A stretch of 64,000 nucleotides of DNA from Rhodopirellula islandica (GTDB taxonomy: Bacteria > Planctomycetota > Planctomycetia > Pirellulales > Pirellulaceae). How positions within the stretch are numbered: position 1 is the first letter of the stretch; every line of letters begins with the position of its first letter. Below, piece after piece: positions 32,586-42,155 of the stretch. The DNA is taken from contig NZ_LECT01000026.1 of the NCBI RefSeq assembly GCF_001027925.1, forward strand, positions 62,001 to 126,000, written 5' to 3'. The position numbers were made by a program, and so were the translations under genes. The notes below the pieces were generated by a model. It did no database searches. It had not been told where the DNA came from and saw only the letters and a program-made list of their open reading frames with translations.

Positions 32586-32914
32586 CTGGGCTGTCAAAAG
32601 GCTGGTATTGACACCGCTTTGGACTGCGCAGGTTTTGTTCCTCGACTTCGCCCCAACGGGGAAGTCCTATGCCAGCCCAGGGCAACGCCCTGGGTTATGG
32701 CGGGACCAAGATTACAAAGCCCCAACGGGGGCGGTCCTAGCGGGTTTTGGGGAGTTTTTCTTAGGGTCGCCCCGTTGGGGCTTGTGTCGGAATCTCCGTC
32801 ACGAAACCCCAGGCGATGCCTGGGGCTATCTTAGATCTGCCCCGTTGGGGCGTAGGACAGAACAAAGATCAACGTCGCATTTTCCGTGTCAATGCCAACC
32901 TTTTGACAGCCCAG
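32586..32914. mobile_element. 329-bp TIR-bounded palindromic element
   Basis: Terminal arms of 29 bp, 32586-32614 and 32886-32914, match at 27 of 29 positions in inverse orientation (outer end CTGGGCTGTCAAAAG). Inside are further paired blocks: GCCCCAACGGGG near 32651 and 32728, CCCCGTTGGGGC near 32771 and 32838, CCCAGGGCAACGCCCTGGG and CCCCAGGCGATGCCTGGGG. The outer right arm also starts the hairpin ACAGCCCAGG-CTTGC-CCTGGGCTGT (32906-32930). No ORF of note: a non-autonomous element or giant hairpin. Confidence 0.65.
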
Positions 32915-32991
32915 GCTTGCCCTGGGCTGTTCAATCTTTGGGGTTGCAGCGTTTCTGGTGTGCGCAAGTTTCTGTCTCGCATCAACAAGTC

Positions 32992-33172
32992 ACCTCTCCC
33001 TCAGCTTTGCTGGGGGAGAGGTCGAACAGGACGATGGAGGCCCTGTTCGGGTGAGGGGGCGATTCACAGCAAACCGGCTTTTGGACCTCGTTTCACACAT
33101 CGCGTGCCGCCTCACCCGGATCTCGCTGAACGCTCGCTCCGACCTCTCCCCCAACTTCGTCGGGGGAGAGGT
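32992..33172. repeat. Paired hairpin repeat (ACCTCTCCC family)
   Basis: ACCTCTCCC...GGGGAGAGGT at 32992-33022 and ACCTCTCCCCC-N9-GGGGGAGAGGT at 33142-33172 (11-bp perfect arms) bracket GGTGAGGGGG and CCTCACCC blocks that can pair with each other. Same family as 12784-13071. The remaining parts of 32340-33432 hold no convincing gene. Confidence 0.75.
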
Positions 33173-33432
33173 AACAGGCAAGAAACTGTCCACGAAAACG
33201 CTGTGTCAACACGAGTTTTTGAACAGCTCAGGCTTGCCCTGTCCTGCCAGCGACATTGCCACTGGAGGCCAACCGACGTTGTGGCTCACGAATTCTGGCG
33301 ATTGGCTCGCTTTCGCAGCGGGCAGCTCACGATCCGTCAGGCTGTCACGGAACGCAAAAAGGCGACGCATCCATTGAAATGCATCGCCTTTGCTTGATTT
33401 TGCTGGGAAGGAGCCAGAAGCTCCCGCCTCGA

Positions 33433-33651
33433 CTACTTTTTCTTCTTGTCGTCGGCTTCGTCGGCCTTTTTGACCTTCTTCTTTTTCTTCAACGAGACTT
33501 TCAGAACACGTGTCTTCGGCATGCCGATGATGCTCGATTCTTCGTTGAACTTGTCGAGATCCTTCATACGCTCAACACGTTCAGCACGCGTCAGGACGTT
33601 GCGACTCTTAATGGCCCCGGCTTGCACCTTGAGGCTGCGATCCATGGTCAT
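33433..33651 (-). CDS. Small basic protein (TIGR04137-type)
   Basis: 72 residues from ATG 33651 (MTMDRSLKVQ); an in-frame start at 33666 adds five residues. Lys-rich, with conserved DRSLK...RNVLTRAERVE and a terminal KKKKKVKK...KKKK tail. It resembles the short lysine-rich proteins found in the Planctomycetes-Verrucomicrobia-Chlamydiae group, whose function is uncertain; nucleic-acid or ribosome binding is plausible from charge alone. It lies 184 bp downstream of the giant ATPase gene on the same strand. Confidence 0.8.
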   Translation of the reverse strand: MTMDRSLKVQAGAIKSRNVLTRAERVERMKDLDKFNEESSIIGMPKTRVLKVSLKKKKKVKKADEADDKKKK

Positions 33652-33835
33652 GGCGAAATGTGTCAAAATCGAGGGGGAAAGCGGACGGTCAAGTCGAACA
33701 GGTTATCGACAGTTTGATTTGCTGGCAAGTCGTAAGTCCAGCGGTTGTCGTGTGTCCAGTCACAATCGGCGATATTTACCGGTCGGCCCCCGAAATCACG
33801 CGTGAAAACAGGGGCCCTCTGGATCCAAGGCCAGA

Positions 33836-36800
33836 TTAAGCGGCTTGCAACGATCGGTGCTGGCTTGCGTAAGTCACCCATTCGGTGACTTCTTCGAGAT
33901 CAGGCAGTTTGCCGCCGCGAGCGATTCGCTTGCCTTCTCGAGAATGGGAGATCGCGTCGACTTCGCCAAACAGCGTCACTGGGTTTTGGTCCGCCAACTC
34001 TTCCGCGGAGGTGACTCCGGCGGCGACCAGGAACTGGGCGTCATGGCCTCGCATCATTGGCACACGACAAACGAGGGTGGTTTGTTGTTGCCATGTGAGC
34101 ACGGTTTCGGCGTCGACCCGGCGGTGGTTCAGCTGCTCTGCGACCTTCTCAGGGGCCGATTTCAGCAGGTCATCGACGGTGTAGATTCCGATTTCGTTGA
34201 GTCGCTCGGCCATCCGAGGTCCGATCGACGGTGCGTCGACGACGTCGCTGGCTCGTTCCAGGTAAAAACGCAATTCGGTTTCATTGCTGGAGCTCGAGCG
34301 TTCAGACCGTTCGGCTCGCTCGGTGCGTTCCCCGCGAGATTCACGTTCTGCTCGAGGCTGACGTTCGCCACGCGATTCACGTTCGCTGCGGGAGCTGCGT
34401 TGGCCGCGGCTGGATTCATGCTCACGCATCGAGACCACGCCTTGGGTCCGATTCGCGGAACCGTTGCCGTTTCCGTTGCCGGATCCACTTCCATAGCCGC
34501 TGCCAGATCCAGAACCGGATCCAGAACCAGAGCCGTTTGCGGAACCGTGGCCTGAACCGTTTCCATTCGCTGAATTGGTGCGTGTGCGGCCGCTCGACTT
34601 GCGGGTGACCGAGGTGCGAGTGCGTCCTGAGCGACCGCTTTCACTGTCGCGGCTGGACGTTGTTCGTGATCGGGTGCGTTCGCTTTCGCGTCGCTTGCTT
34701 TCACGCAGCGATTGCATCTCGTTTGCCAACTGACGACTGCGACGGGCTGATTCGACTTCGTAGCGTTCTTGGTCGAATGCGTCATCGTCACGAAGGTCCA
34801 GGTCGCGATCGATCGCATGGCGTCCGCCAGCCGAACGGCCGTTGAGCGAGTGTGCTCGTCGCGAACCGGAGTTCAATGTGCGGCCATCAACGGTTCGAGT
34901 TCGAGTGCGTGCTTGGGCGGATTGGTTGGCCGACGCGATCCAGCTGGTGATCCGGGAAAGTTCGTAGCTGGTTCCGCTGAGCAAGATGCGTTGACCGCGT
35001 TCAGTGGCCAGGAACGTTTTGACCTGGTCCAGCAAATCGCTGGGGTGAATCGCTGCCAATTGTGCAGGATCCGTGACTCCGCAACCGACCAACACGCGAG
35101 CGTCAAAGCCTCGCAATTGAGGCACACGGCACATCAGTCGGCATTCAGATTGCCAACGACGAATGGTACGAGCGTCGACACCGGCCAGTCCGAGTGTGTC
35201 GGCCAATCGGTTGCTGTCTTGGCTCATCAAGTGAGTGATGTGCGAGATGCCGATCCGGCGTAAGCGAGCGGCCGCGACTCCATCAATCGACGGTGCCGAA
35301 TCGATGGGGCTGTCGACGGTCAAGAAGAACGGTGTCTCGTTGACTTCGGTTTCGGCAGCATGCCCATTTGCCAGAACACCATGTGCGTTGGTCGCGTTTC
35401 CGTTCATTGGAATCGTCGACGACGTTTGGTCGGCGTAGTAGTACCCATCGCGATACTCGGTTCCCGAAGGAGCGTGGTCGGTCGCCGACGCAGGGTGGCT
35501 GGGGACGAAGCCGTTGTGCGAACTTCCGTTGTGGGAGTGGCCGTGGACGGTGGTGTGCACCGAAGCCGCCGGATAGACGGAAGGTTGCTCGTGGGAAGGT
35601 CGTGTTCCGCGGATGGGGGCCGGACCGCTGACCCATTGGTCTTCGTCCAGTCCAGCCGTTTCGCGGTACGCGGCTTCGAACTCATGGTTCACGTCAGCGG
35701 AGGCACCATGGGCCCAACGCGAGCGGTCGCCGGTGCCAAGTTCCGTTTGGCTGTCCAGTCCGTGAGGCCCGACGTAGCGATCGTGGCGACGACCGTTTCG
35801 CCAAACCGGCTGGTGAGCGTGAACGACCCGCGAGGAGTGCAAGCGGAAAGTTCTCGCGCCGCTGCGTGAGAGCGACGATGCGAGTGGTTCGTGGCTGGTC
35901 AGCAACACGATTTGTCGACCCGACGATGCGTAGTCGGACAACGCGGATGCAATCGCGTCGCCAGTCACACCTTCGGCGGTCCAAGGGCGGAAAGCATCGT
36001 TGAGCCCATGCATGTCGGTCCGACTGTCCACGGCCGCAAACATTTCGCGATGCGTTTCCAAGACCAACGGCACCGCACGTCCGGTGCGATCCATCAATTC
36101 ACCGGCGGCCATGCGAACGGCCATCGCGGCAATTGCACGGGTGACGCCGGGCAGGCTCGCTTCGTCCTGGTCGTCGATTCGGACGTGGACTTGTCGTCCC
36201 GCTGCCATCGCTCGGGTGTTGGTGAATCGCTGTTCGGCGTGGCTGTGGCCCAGCGTGTGTGGGTCAACGTTGACGGCTGAGGTGGTCCAGGTCACGCGGC
36301 GATGGCGTCCACCGGACAATCGAACCAACCAGCGGCTGGCCAATTCCACCAGCGACGATTCGGCTCGCGTTGCCGGGCGATAGCGGTTCAGTTCCGTGAT
36401 CAGTTCATCACGTCGACGAAGCAATTCAGTGCGCCGCGTGTTGTGAATCACTGGACGAGGTGCAGGGCGAACAGGAACGTCTCGGGGAATCAATTCCAGT
36501 TCGTGCTGGCGAGTGGCCAGGATTTGCAGTTCGCGATCGATTCGGTGCAGGCGTTCTTCGACCGAATTTACATCGAATGCCGATTCTGGCATTCCGATGG
36601 GGTAGTCGACATCAACGATCGGCAGCGAGCGAAGGCTACGGCGAACGCGGGCTGTTTCGTCCAGCACACTTCGCAGTTGAGTTTCCGTTTGGTTCAGTTC
36701 GCTCAAGCGAGCGTTCCGTTCAGCGACCCAGTCTGGGTGATGTCCGGTGAGGGTGGCGAAGTCGTGCAGTTCGCTTCGCGATGCGGCCAACTCTTCAACA

Positions 36801-38482
36801 ATCCGAGCACGGTCGATCAGCAATTGATCCAGGGTGTCTGCGAGTTGACGCGTGACGTTGTCGACGTGATCGGCGACCACGTAGGGCGAGCGGCGAAGTT
36901 CCGAACGAATCTGACGCAGCGTCGCAGCCAATGAGCTTTGACGGTTCCAAGCACCACGCAGTGGTTCAAAGGTGAGCGGGTCGACCGAGCCGGTTCCGAG
37001 ATCCGTCGATTCGCGTTCGATGCGACCCAGCAACCAATCGATTTGCTGAGTGGCGGAATTGATTCGCAAATCAATGTCGTCGATCTGGTGCAGAGGGCGA
37101 TACGCGTCGCGATAGAAATCATCCCAAGCGTGATCAACCGAGTGGCGGTCAATGGCGTGGATGAAGTGGTCGTATCGGCGACCCCGAATTCCGTCGATGT
37201 CGACGGACGGAGTGTGTTGACGAGCAGTGGCGATCGAATCTCGGAGCCCGCGAATTTCGGCCAACGTGCGACGCAGTTGAATGATTTCCGTGTCCGCGTG
37301 ACGCAGTTGGTCGCGCAGTTCTGTGGCTGACAGCTTCGCGGCGTAACGCAGGTCAGAGGTCACGTAGCCACTGCCGGTGTGGTGATCACGGTGAACGGGA
37401 TCGTACGCCAGTGGATCGGTGCCATACCGGAAGGGCTGATTCGCGTAATCGGAACGAGGCGCCGAATAAGCTTTCGCGTCCAAGTCGGCGATCCAGCGTT
37501 TCAGACCAGCCGCACGGGCACGCAAAGAGTCGGCTTGCGAGTGCAGTTCGTGCAAGCGTTGGGTGTGTTGACGCCGGCGTTCGGCGTGAATGCTGTCGTA
37601 CCGGGTCACACGTGAACGCTGGGCGTGGATCGCATTGCGGCGAGCGGTCAGCGATTCACGCAGACGCAAGGCTTCGACGCGTTGCCGATCGATGTCAGCC
37701 AGTTCACGTTGGATTTGCTCGGCGCGTTGTGTGGCTTCGGTCCACTGAGCGTCGTGTTCCAGCGAGTTGTCGTACCAGTCCGACGATTCGAAATCTTGGC
37801 TTGGCAGAGTCGCCAACTGGGCTTCGATGTCAGCGAGTTCCGAACGCAACGCACGCCGGCGACGGTCATCGCTTTCCGTGAAGGAGTGAGCTGACTCACC
37901 GGAGTGAACGGAGTTGCTGTAGGCGGGGTGGCTGTGGGTGTAACGAGCCGTTTCTGTTTCGTAGGGCAGCGTTGCGAGGCCTTCCCGGTCCAATCCTGAT
38001 TGAATGCAAGCGGCGACCACACGAGAAACGCTGGTCACGGTCGTGTCGACCATCACGCCGTCAACGATGGACTCGGGCATTTGCACGCTGCGTAGAGCGC
38101 GGGCTGCCAGGGTTGTGTTGGATTTGGAGGGGGAGGCTTCGCTGGAATCGCCGAACCAGCCGTCGTGATAGCCTTCCCACGCGGTGGTGGTTTCGCTGCG
38201 TGGTTCGAATTCCACAGTGCGACGGCCCTGTGAAGTGCCATCCGCTTCGCGGCGACAGTGCACCCAGCCGTTGTTGTCGACCCAGACAACTCGTCCGGTC
38301 GATCCACTGAGCATCCCAGTGGGATAGTTTCGGGAAACCAAAGAGTCGCGAAGGAAACGGCTGATCGCGGTCTTCCCCGATCCGATGGGGCCGAGCACCA
38401 CGTTCAAGTGGTGAGATAGTGGTCCAAGTTCGACCCGGTTCAATGGGCCATGATTGTCGATTTCGATTCGATCCAACAACAT
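33836..38482 (-). CDS. Giant Rad50/YhaN-like ATPase fused to two DUF4332 (helix-hairpin-helix) modules
   Basis: 1548 residues from ATG 38482, preceded by GGAAGGAG; the frame opens at 38692 but that part is unlike a protein start. The N-terminal lobe has LDRIEIDNHGPLNRV and Walker A GPIGSGKT (31-38). About 200-700 is Arg/Gln/Leu-rich coiled coil. The C-terminal lobe follows: RLSGGRHRRVTW (about 718, the YhaN LTGGRY element), a poor signature near LPGVTRAIAAMAVRMA, Walker B VPLVLETHREMF (about 803) with Glu-Thr where Asp-Asp/Glu is normal, and LLTSHEP (about 860). Two DUF4332-like modules (about 1046-1194 and 1403-1548) each hold a helix-hairpin-helix pair (SIGPRMAERLNEIGIYTVDDLL). They are joined by ~200 residues of Arg/Ser/Glu and (Gly-Ser)n sequence. 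DNA/chromosome organisation or repair is inferred; no nuclease is adjacent. Confidence 0.85.
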   Translation of the reverse strand: MLLDRIEIDNHGPLNRVELGPLSHHLNVVLGPIGSGKTAISRFLRDSLVSRNYPTGMLSGSTGRVVWVDNNGWVHCRREADGTSQGRRTVEFEPRSETTTAWEGYHDGWFGDSSEASPSKSNTTLAARALRSVQMPESIVDGVMVDTTVTSVSRVVAACIQSGLDREGLATLPYETETARYTHSHPAYSNSVHSGESAHSFTESDDRRRRALRSELADIEAQLATLPSQDFESSDWYDNSLEHDAQWTEATQRAEQIQRELADIDRQRVEALRLRESLTARRNAIHAQRSRVTRYDSIHAERRRQHTQRLHELHSQADSLRARAAGLKRWIADLDAKAYSAPRSDYANQPFRYGTDPLAYDPVHRDHHTGSGYVTSDLRYAAKLSATELRDQLRHADTEIIQLRRTLAEIRGLRDSIATARQHTPSVDIDGIRGRRYDHFIHAIDRHSVDHAWDDFYRDAYRPLHQIDDIDLRINSATQQIDWLLGRIERESTDLGTGSVDPLTFEPLRGAWNRQSSLAATLRQIRSELRRSPYVVADHVDNVTRQLADTLDQLLIDRARIVEELAASRSELHDFATLTGHHPDWVAERNARLSELNQTETQLRSVLDETARVRRSLRSLPIVDVDYPIGMPESAFDVNSVEERLHRIDRELQILATRQHELELIPRDVPVRPAPRPVIHNTRRTELLRRRDELITELNRYRPATRAESSLVELASRWLVRLSGGRHRRVTWTTSAVNVDPHTLGHSHAEQRFTNTRAMAAGRQVHVRIDDQDEASLPGVTRAIAAMAVRMAAGELMDRTGRAVPLVLETHREMFAAVDSRTDMHGLNDAFRPWTAEGVTGDAIASALSDYASSGRQIVLLTSHEPLASSLSRSGARTFRLHSSRVVHAHQPVWRNGRRHDRYVGPHGLDSQTELGTGDRSRWAHGASADVNHEFEAAYRETAGLDEDQWVSGPAPIRGTRPSHEQPSVYPAASVHTTVHGHSHNGSSHNGFVPSHPASATDHAPSGTEYRDGYYYADQTSSTIPMNGNATNAHGVLANGHAAETEVNETPFFLTVDSPIDSAPSIDGVAAARLRRIGISHITHLMSQDSNRLADTLGLAGVDARTIRRWQSECRLMCRVPQLRGFDARVLVGCGVTDPAQLAAIHPSDLLDQVKTFLATERGQRILLSGTSYELSRITSWIASANQSAQARTRTRTVDGRTLNSGSRRAHSLNGRSAGGRHAIDRDLDLRDDDAFDQERYEVESARRSRQLANEMQSLRESKRRESERTRSRTTSSRDSESGRSGRTRTSVTRKSSGRTRTNSANGNGSGHGSANGSGSGSGSGSGSGYGSGSGNGNGNGSANRTQGVVSMREHESSRGQRSSRSERESRGERQPRAERESRGERTERAERSERSSSSNETELRFYLERASDVVDAPSIGPRMAERLNEIGIYTVDDLLKSAPEKVAEQLNHRRVDAETVLTWQQQTTLVCRVPMMRGHDAQFLVAAGVTSAEELADQNPVTLFGEVDAISHSREGKRIARGGKLPDLEEVTEWVTYASQHRSLQAA

Positions 38483-39493
38483 CGCAAAACGCTCCTTCCG
38501 TGGCTGCGCGTGATCACGCCCTGTGAGGGTCCAAGGTCCTGGGCAAAGAAAAGCGGGCCATCCTGCCCACTCGCGGGAACCTTTGCCGGATCCTGTGTTC
38601 ACCACTGGAATGGGTGAACTCGGGCAGACTTTAGACGAATCGGCAATTTTGTGGAAAGGCCGATTTCGTGAAACTGCGGCAAGACCAATCAATCATTTTG
38701 GGGATTGTTGGCCGCTCGAGGAAAAAGAAGGACACCGGCTCAAATTGATTCGCATGAATTCAGTTCGTTCGGTGGGGAGAGGGATGGAAGCGTTTGGGGA
38801 AGTCATTCTCGACGTTTTGACGTTTCCGGCCGTTTGGTCAATCCGCCGGTGTCTCGCTCGGCAGTTGCGTTTGCGATTTCTTTGGACTGTCAAATTGGCG
38901 GAAGCGTTTAGTTGTTCGATTCGTCGTTGGATGAGGAAAGAAAATTTGTTGGTTGCAACATGGAGCTTGTTCGAATTCGCCGGACGCTCGATTTGCATCA
39001 ACTCACACAGTGGCTTTGGGAGGTCCAGGTAGAGCAGGCGATGTTGATCGGTTCGCCAGAGTCCAAGTCGGTGATGGGCGTCCTGTTTTCTTTTGAAAAG
39101 TGCCTCTTCTTTGCGTTGCATCTCCGATCGGTTTTTGCACCTTTGGCGGAAGTCCGCTCGAGCATCGTCGTTGAAGTTGATGTGGGAAGGCGGAAGGGGA
39201 GTGTTGATTGGATGTTCATTGTCTCAGAGGTGTTTCACATGTTCTTTCCTGCCTGCGGGGCGTCGCCATTGATACAGAACATCAGTTGCGATTGGTGGCG
39301 TTGCTGTGCTAAGCCCTTGGGAGTTGAGCAGATCCTCAACCGGTTTCATGCCGAAACCGCCTCCCCTGACGTCCCACCTCGCAATCACCAGAACGCGCGT
39401 CCGATGTTTCGGAAACCGCTGCATCATCGACTGCCCACCCAACGCCACGGTCACCGCTGCGCCAGACGGTGCCAAGAATCCTTTTTATGGCAA
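38483..39493. other. 1-kb intergenic region with no supportable gene
   Basis: Lies between the divergent giant ATPase and lipoprotein genes. Base composition is visibly less GC-rich than the neighbours, with many T runs. Short frames exist on both strands (for example 38523-39032 plus and 38693-39121 minus), but none shows a domain, a start with a ribosome-binding site or the codon pattern of adjacent genes. It may hold long regulatory leaders, a small RNA or a decayed gene. Confidence 0.5.
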
Positions 39494-40504
39494 GTGTTCA
39501 GGTTGCGAACGATCGAAGAACCGAATGCCCTTCGATCTGTTCGCAGGGTTTCCCCTCGATCGATTGTTTCAATCGCCGTGTTCGGCGTGATGGTGTGTTT
39601 GTTTTCAGGTTGTGGGACGACCCAAGAACGGCAAGCGACCGAGCAACTGTTGTTGTCGGATGCCGTTGACCGCAGTGTTTCGACGATTGACTTTCGACCG
39701 TTGTCAGGTGAGAAGGTTTACCTCGACACAAGCTACCTTCGTTCGGCGAAGGTGGCCACGATTGTGAATGCGGATTACGTGACAAGTGCACTGCGTCAAC
39801 AAGTCATGGCGGCAGGCTGTTACATGCAAGATGCCGCGACCGATGCGGACATCATCATCGAGGCTCGGATTGGAACGCTGGGGTATGACGACCACCGCGT
39901 GACGTTGGGTGTTCCGGAGAACAATGCAATCAACTCGACGGTTTCGTTGCTGCCCAGTACTCCATCGGTTCCTCAGATCCCGGAAATTGCCATCGCTCGT
40001 CGTGACGCCCGTGAAGGGGCCGCGAAAGTGGCCGCGTTTGCTTACGACCGAAAGACTCGCGAAGCCGTTTGGCAATCTGGAATCAGTCAGTCGCGATCCA
40101 CCGCACGAGACACTTGGGTTTTGGGCGTGGGACCGTTCCAAGGTGGCTCGATTCGTGAAGAAACTCGTTTGGCTGGGAGCAAGTTGATTCACTTTGGGCG
40201 CCGTTCCACCGGATCACCTCCCACTCAATTCTCTCGTCCACCAGTCGATTACACGGCCGAAACGCGGTTCGACCACGGTTGGCCTGTATTGGGTGGTGAC
40301 AACGGAAGCATGATTGGTGGCGGGTTGCTGCCGGGAGAACCGTTGCCGGGCGTCGATATTTCATCTGAGATGATCGCGAGTGATGCAGCAGGCGGCGAAG
40401 AGGGTGGTGCCGACAAAGACGCTGACACACCGGAATCAAAGGAATCCAAACCGGCTGCGGAAATTGCGGCCGAGCCGAAACCGAAGGACAAGAAGGTCCG
40501 TTGA
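39494..40504 (+). CDS. Outer-membrane-type lipoprotein of unknown function (DUF6655-like)
   Basis: About 336 residues. The start is uncertain (GTG 39494, TTG 39503 or ATG 39404). A lipoprotein signal is clear: a hydrophobic stretch ending LFSGC|GTT. After the lipid-attached Cys comes TTQERQATEQLLLSDAVDRS, then a domain with KVYLDTSYL, TSALRQQVMAAGC and EARIGTLGYDDH. The C-terminal ~60 residues are an acidic/Lys-rich low-complexity tail (ESKESKPAAE..., KPKDKKVR). The family name is from memory and should be taken as tentative. Upstream of, and co-directional with, the DUF481 gene (177 bp). Confidence 0.7.
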   Translation: MFRLRTIEEPNALRSVRRVSPRSIVSIAVFGVMVCLFSGCGTTQERQATEQLLLSDAVDRSVSTIDFRPLSGEKVYLDTSYLRSAKVATIVNADYVTSALRQQVMAAGCYMQDAATDADIIIEARIGTLGYDDHRVTLGVPENNAINSTVSLLPSTPSVPQIPEIAIARRDAREGAAKVAAFAYDRKTREAVWQSGISQSRSTARDTWVLGVGPFQGGSIREETRLAGSKLIHFGRRSTGSPPTQFSRPPVDYTAETRFDHGWPVLGGDNGSMIGGGLLPGEPLPGVDISSEMIASDAAGGEEGGADKDADTPESKESKPAAEIAAEPKPKDKKVR

Positions 40505-40681
40505 CAAGCTTCAAGAATCACTCGATTCATGATTCGCCCTTTTCCTGAAAGAGGCAACTTCTGTACAGGCGTTAGACGAAGGTTTGTCCAGCAGTTGTTT
40601 GCGACGCAACAACATTATCGCTGCCTTGTTCACGCAATGCATTTCATCGCCGTGCAATTCATATTCATGCATTTACATTCC

Positions 40682-41791
40682 ATGCGTTCGACTCATCCCC
40701 TCCAACGAATTCTGTTCGCGTTCGCCGGATGGCTTGCACTCACCGCCTGTGTGTCCGCGCAATCAAGTCCTGGTTGGCAAACGGGCCAATCGACATTCAA
40801 TGGCTCGGGGTACGATTTGCCTCCGTCGCTGCCCTCGCCTGCAGCGGTTCCTGTACCTGAGAGTGCGCAGCCCACGGCGACGGATTCCTTGGATTTGCCA
40901 GCGGATGCGTCGGGGCAGCAAACCTCGATGGATTGGAACGAATTGCCAGCGGGATGGAACGATGGATTTGGGTTGTCTCCCGCCCAGTTGGAATCGCCGA
41001 TCCTTGATGCCCCGTTGCCTGACAGCGTGATTCAATCAACCAGCTATTCCGATGTGGTCGCATCCGGGCAAGTGGTCGAGTCCCCTCCTTTGGAAGAAGA
41101 GGTGGTGAGTTGGTACCAGCGACCTTGGGTTTGGATGACCAAGGGTTGGAAGAACCACGCTGAGTTTGGTTTGGACGGCAGTTCTGGCAACGCAGACACA
41201 TTGGCGCTGCAGACCGGGTTGGAGATGAAACGCAAAACCGACAAGTACACCTTGGCATTGGATTTTGACTATCGACAGGCCAGTGCCAGCGACGTCATCA
41301 CCGAGGACAACGGGCGATTCAATCTGGACTACGACCGTTTGATCAAGGATTCCAATTGGTCGGTGTTCGGGAAGTTTGGGATGGAGTTTGACAAGTTCAA
41401 ATCCTTCGATCTGCGTTTGAACCTGAATTCAGGTTTGGGATACTACTGGATTCGAAACGACACAACGAACTTGGTCACTCGCTTTGGTGCGGGTGCGTCC
41501 AAGGAGATTGGGTCGCCAGATGATTCTTGGATTCCGGAAGCTGTGATGGGAATCGAAGCGGATCATCAGCTGACGTCTCGCCAAAAAGTGAAAGCGAAGT
41601 TGGACTTCTTCCCGGCCTGGGATGACTTCAGCGACTACCGTTTGGTGACGGATGTGGCGTGGGAGACGCTGCTCAGTGATTCCGACAATTTCTCGTTGCG
41701 ATTGTCGCTGACGGACCGATATGACAGCACGCCGCAGGGTGCGTTGAAGAACGATTTCTATTATTCAGCGTTGCTGCTCTACAAGTTCTGA
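40682..41791 (+). CDS. DUF481-family outer-membrane protein
   Basis: 369 residues from ATG 40682; the frame opens at 40529 without a signal peptide. Signal peptide ends near CVSAQ|SS. A Pro/Ser/Asp-rich linker (about 30-140) is followed by a beta-rich domain typical of DUF481/YdiY-like proteins (WKNHAEFGLDGSSGNADTLAL, alternating aromatic strands) ending in Phe (LLLYKF), which marks an outer-membrane barrel. YdiY of E. coli is linked to salt/acid response; the function here is unknown. Confidence 0.85.
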   Translation: MRSTHPLQRILFAFAGWLALTACVSAQSSPGWQTGQSTFNGSGYDLPPSLPSPAAVPVPESAQPTATDSLDLPADASGQQTSMDWNELPAGWNDGFGLSPAQLESPILDAPLPDSVIQSTSYSDVVASGQVVESPPLEEEVVSWYQRPWVWMTKGWKNHAEFGLDGSSGNADTLALQTGLEMKRKTDKYTLALDFDYRQASASDVITEDNGRFNLDYDRLIKDSNWSVFGKFGMEFDKFKSFDLRLNLNSGLGYYWIRNDTTNLVTRFGAGASKEIGSPDDSWIPEAVMGIEADHQLTSRQKVKAKLDFFPAWDDFSDYRLVTDVAWETLLSDSDNFSLRLSLTDRYDSTPQGALKNDFYYSALLLYKF

Positions 41792-42155
41792 TCTCAGTCG
41801 AGACTCCACACGCAGCCGATGGAAGAGCTGCAGCCTGAGGTTGAGGGAGAAGCCTTCTCGTCCGATTGGGCGAGCCATTCTTCATCGGGCTTTCTCCTGG
41901 GGGCGTTTCATCGCCCCCACCTGCCTGTGCGTCCATTTGGCGTTTCTGACCGGGCAATCCAGTCGAGTGGAGCATTCGTTGGCACCGTTGCAATCGGGAG
42001 ATTCGATTGGACTGTTTGGCTGGACGTTTGAATGACCACTGAGATCGATGTCTTTCGTCGGAATGCTCGCGGAGGGGTGTCTTTTTGTGACGTAGGATGC
42101 ATCTGTTCGCTTGAGTTGCGGACCAATGACATCACCTACGCGGGAACCAATCTCC
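41792..42155. other. Intergenic region before the Tad-like genes
   Basis: 364 bp without a supportable gene. A 7-bp hairpin GGGGGCG-TTTCAT-CGCCCCC (41899-41918) is the only clear structure; it lacks a T tract, so it is at best a weak terminator of the DUF481 gene. Confidence 0.4.

Noticed and set aside
36297-36330. LSGG in the giant ATPase read as the ABC signature
   Set aside because: It lies ~80 residues before Walker B and is better matched to the LTGGRY-type element of YhaN-like proteins.
38523-39121. Hypothetical genes in the 38.5-39.1 kb gap
   Set aside because: Overlapping frames on both strands, no ribosome-binding site, no domain, weak codon pattern.
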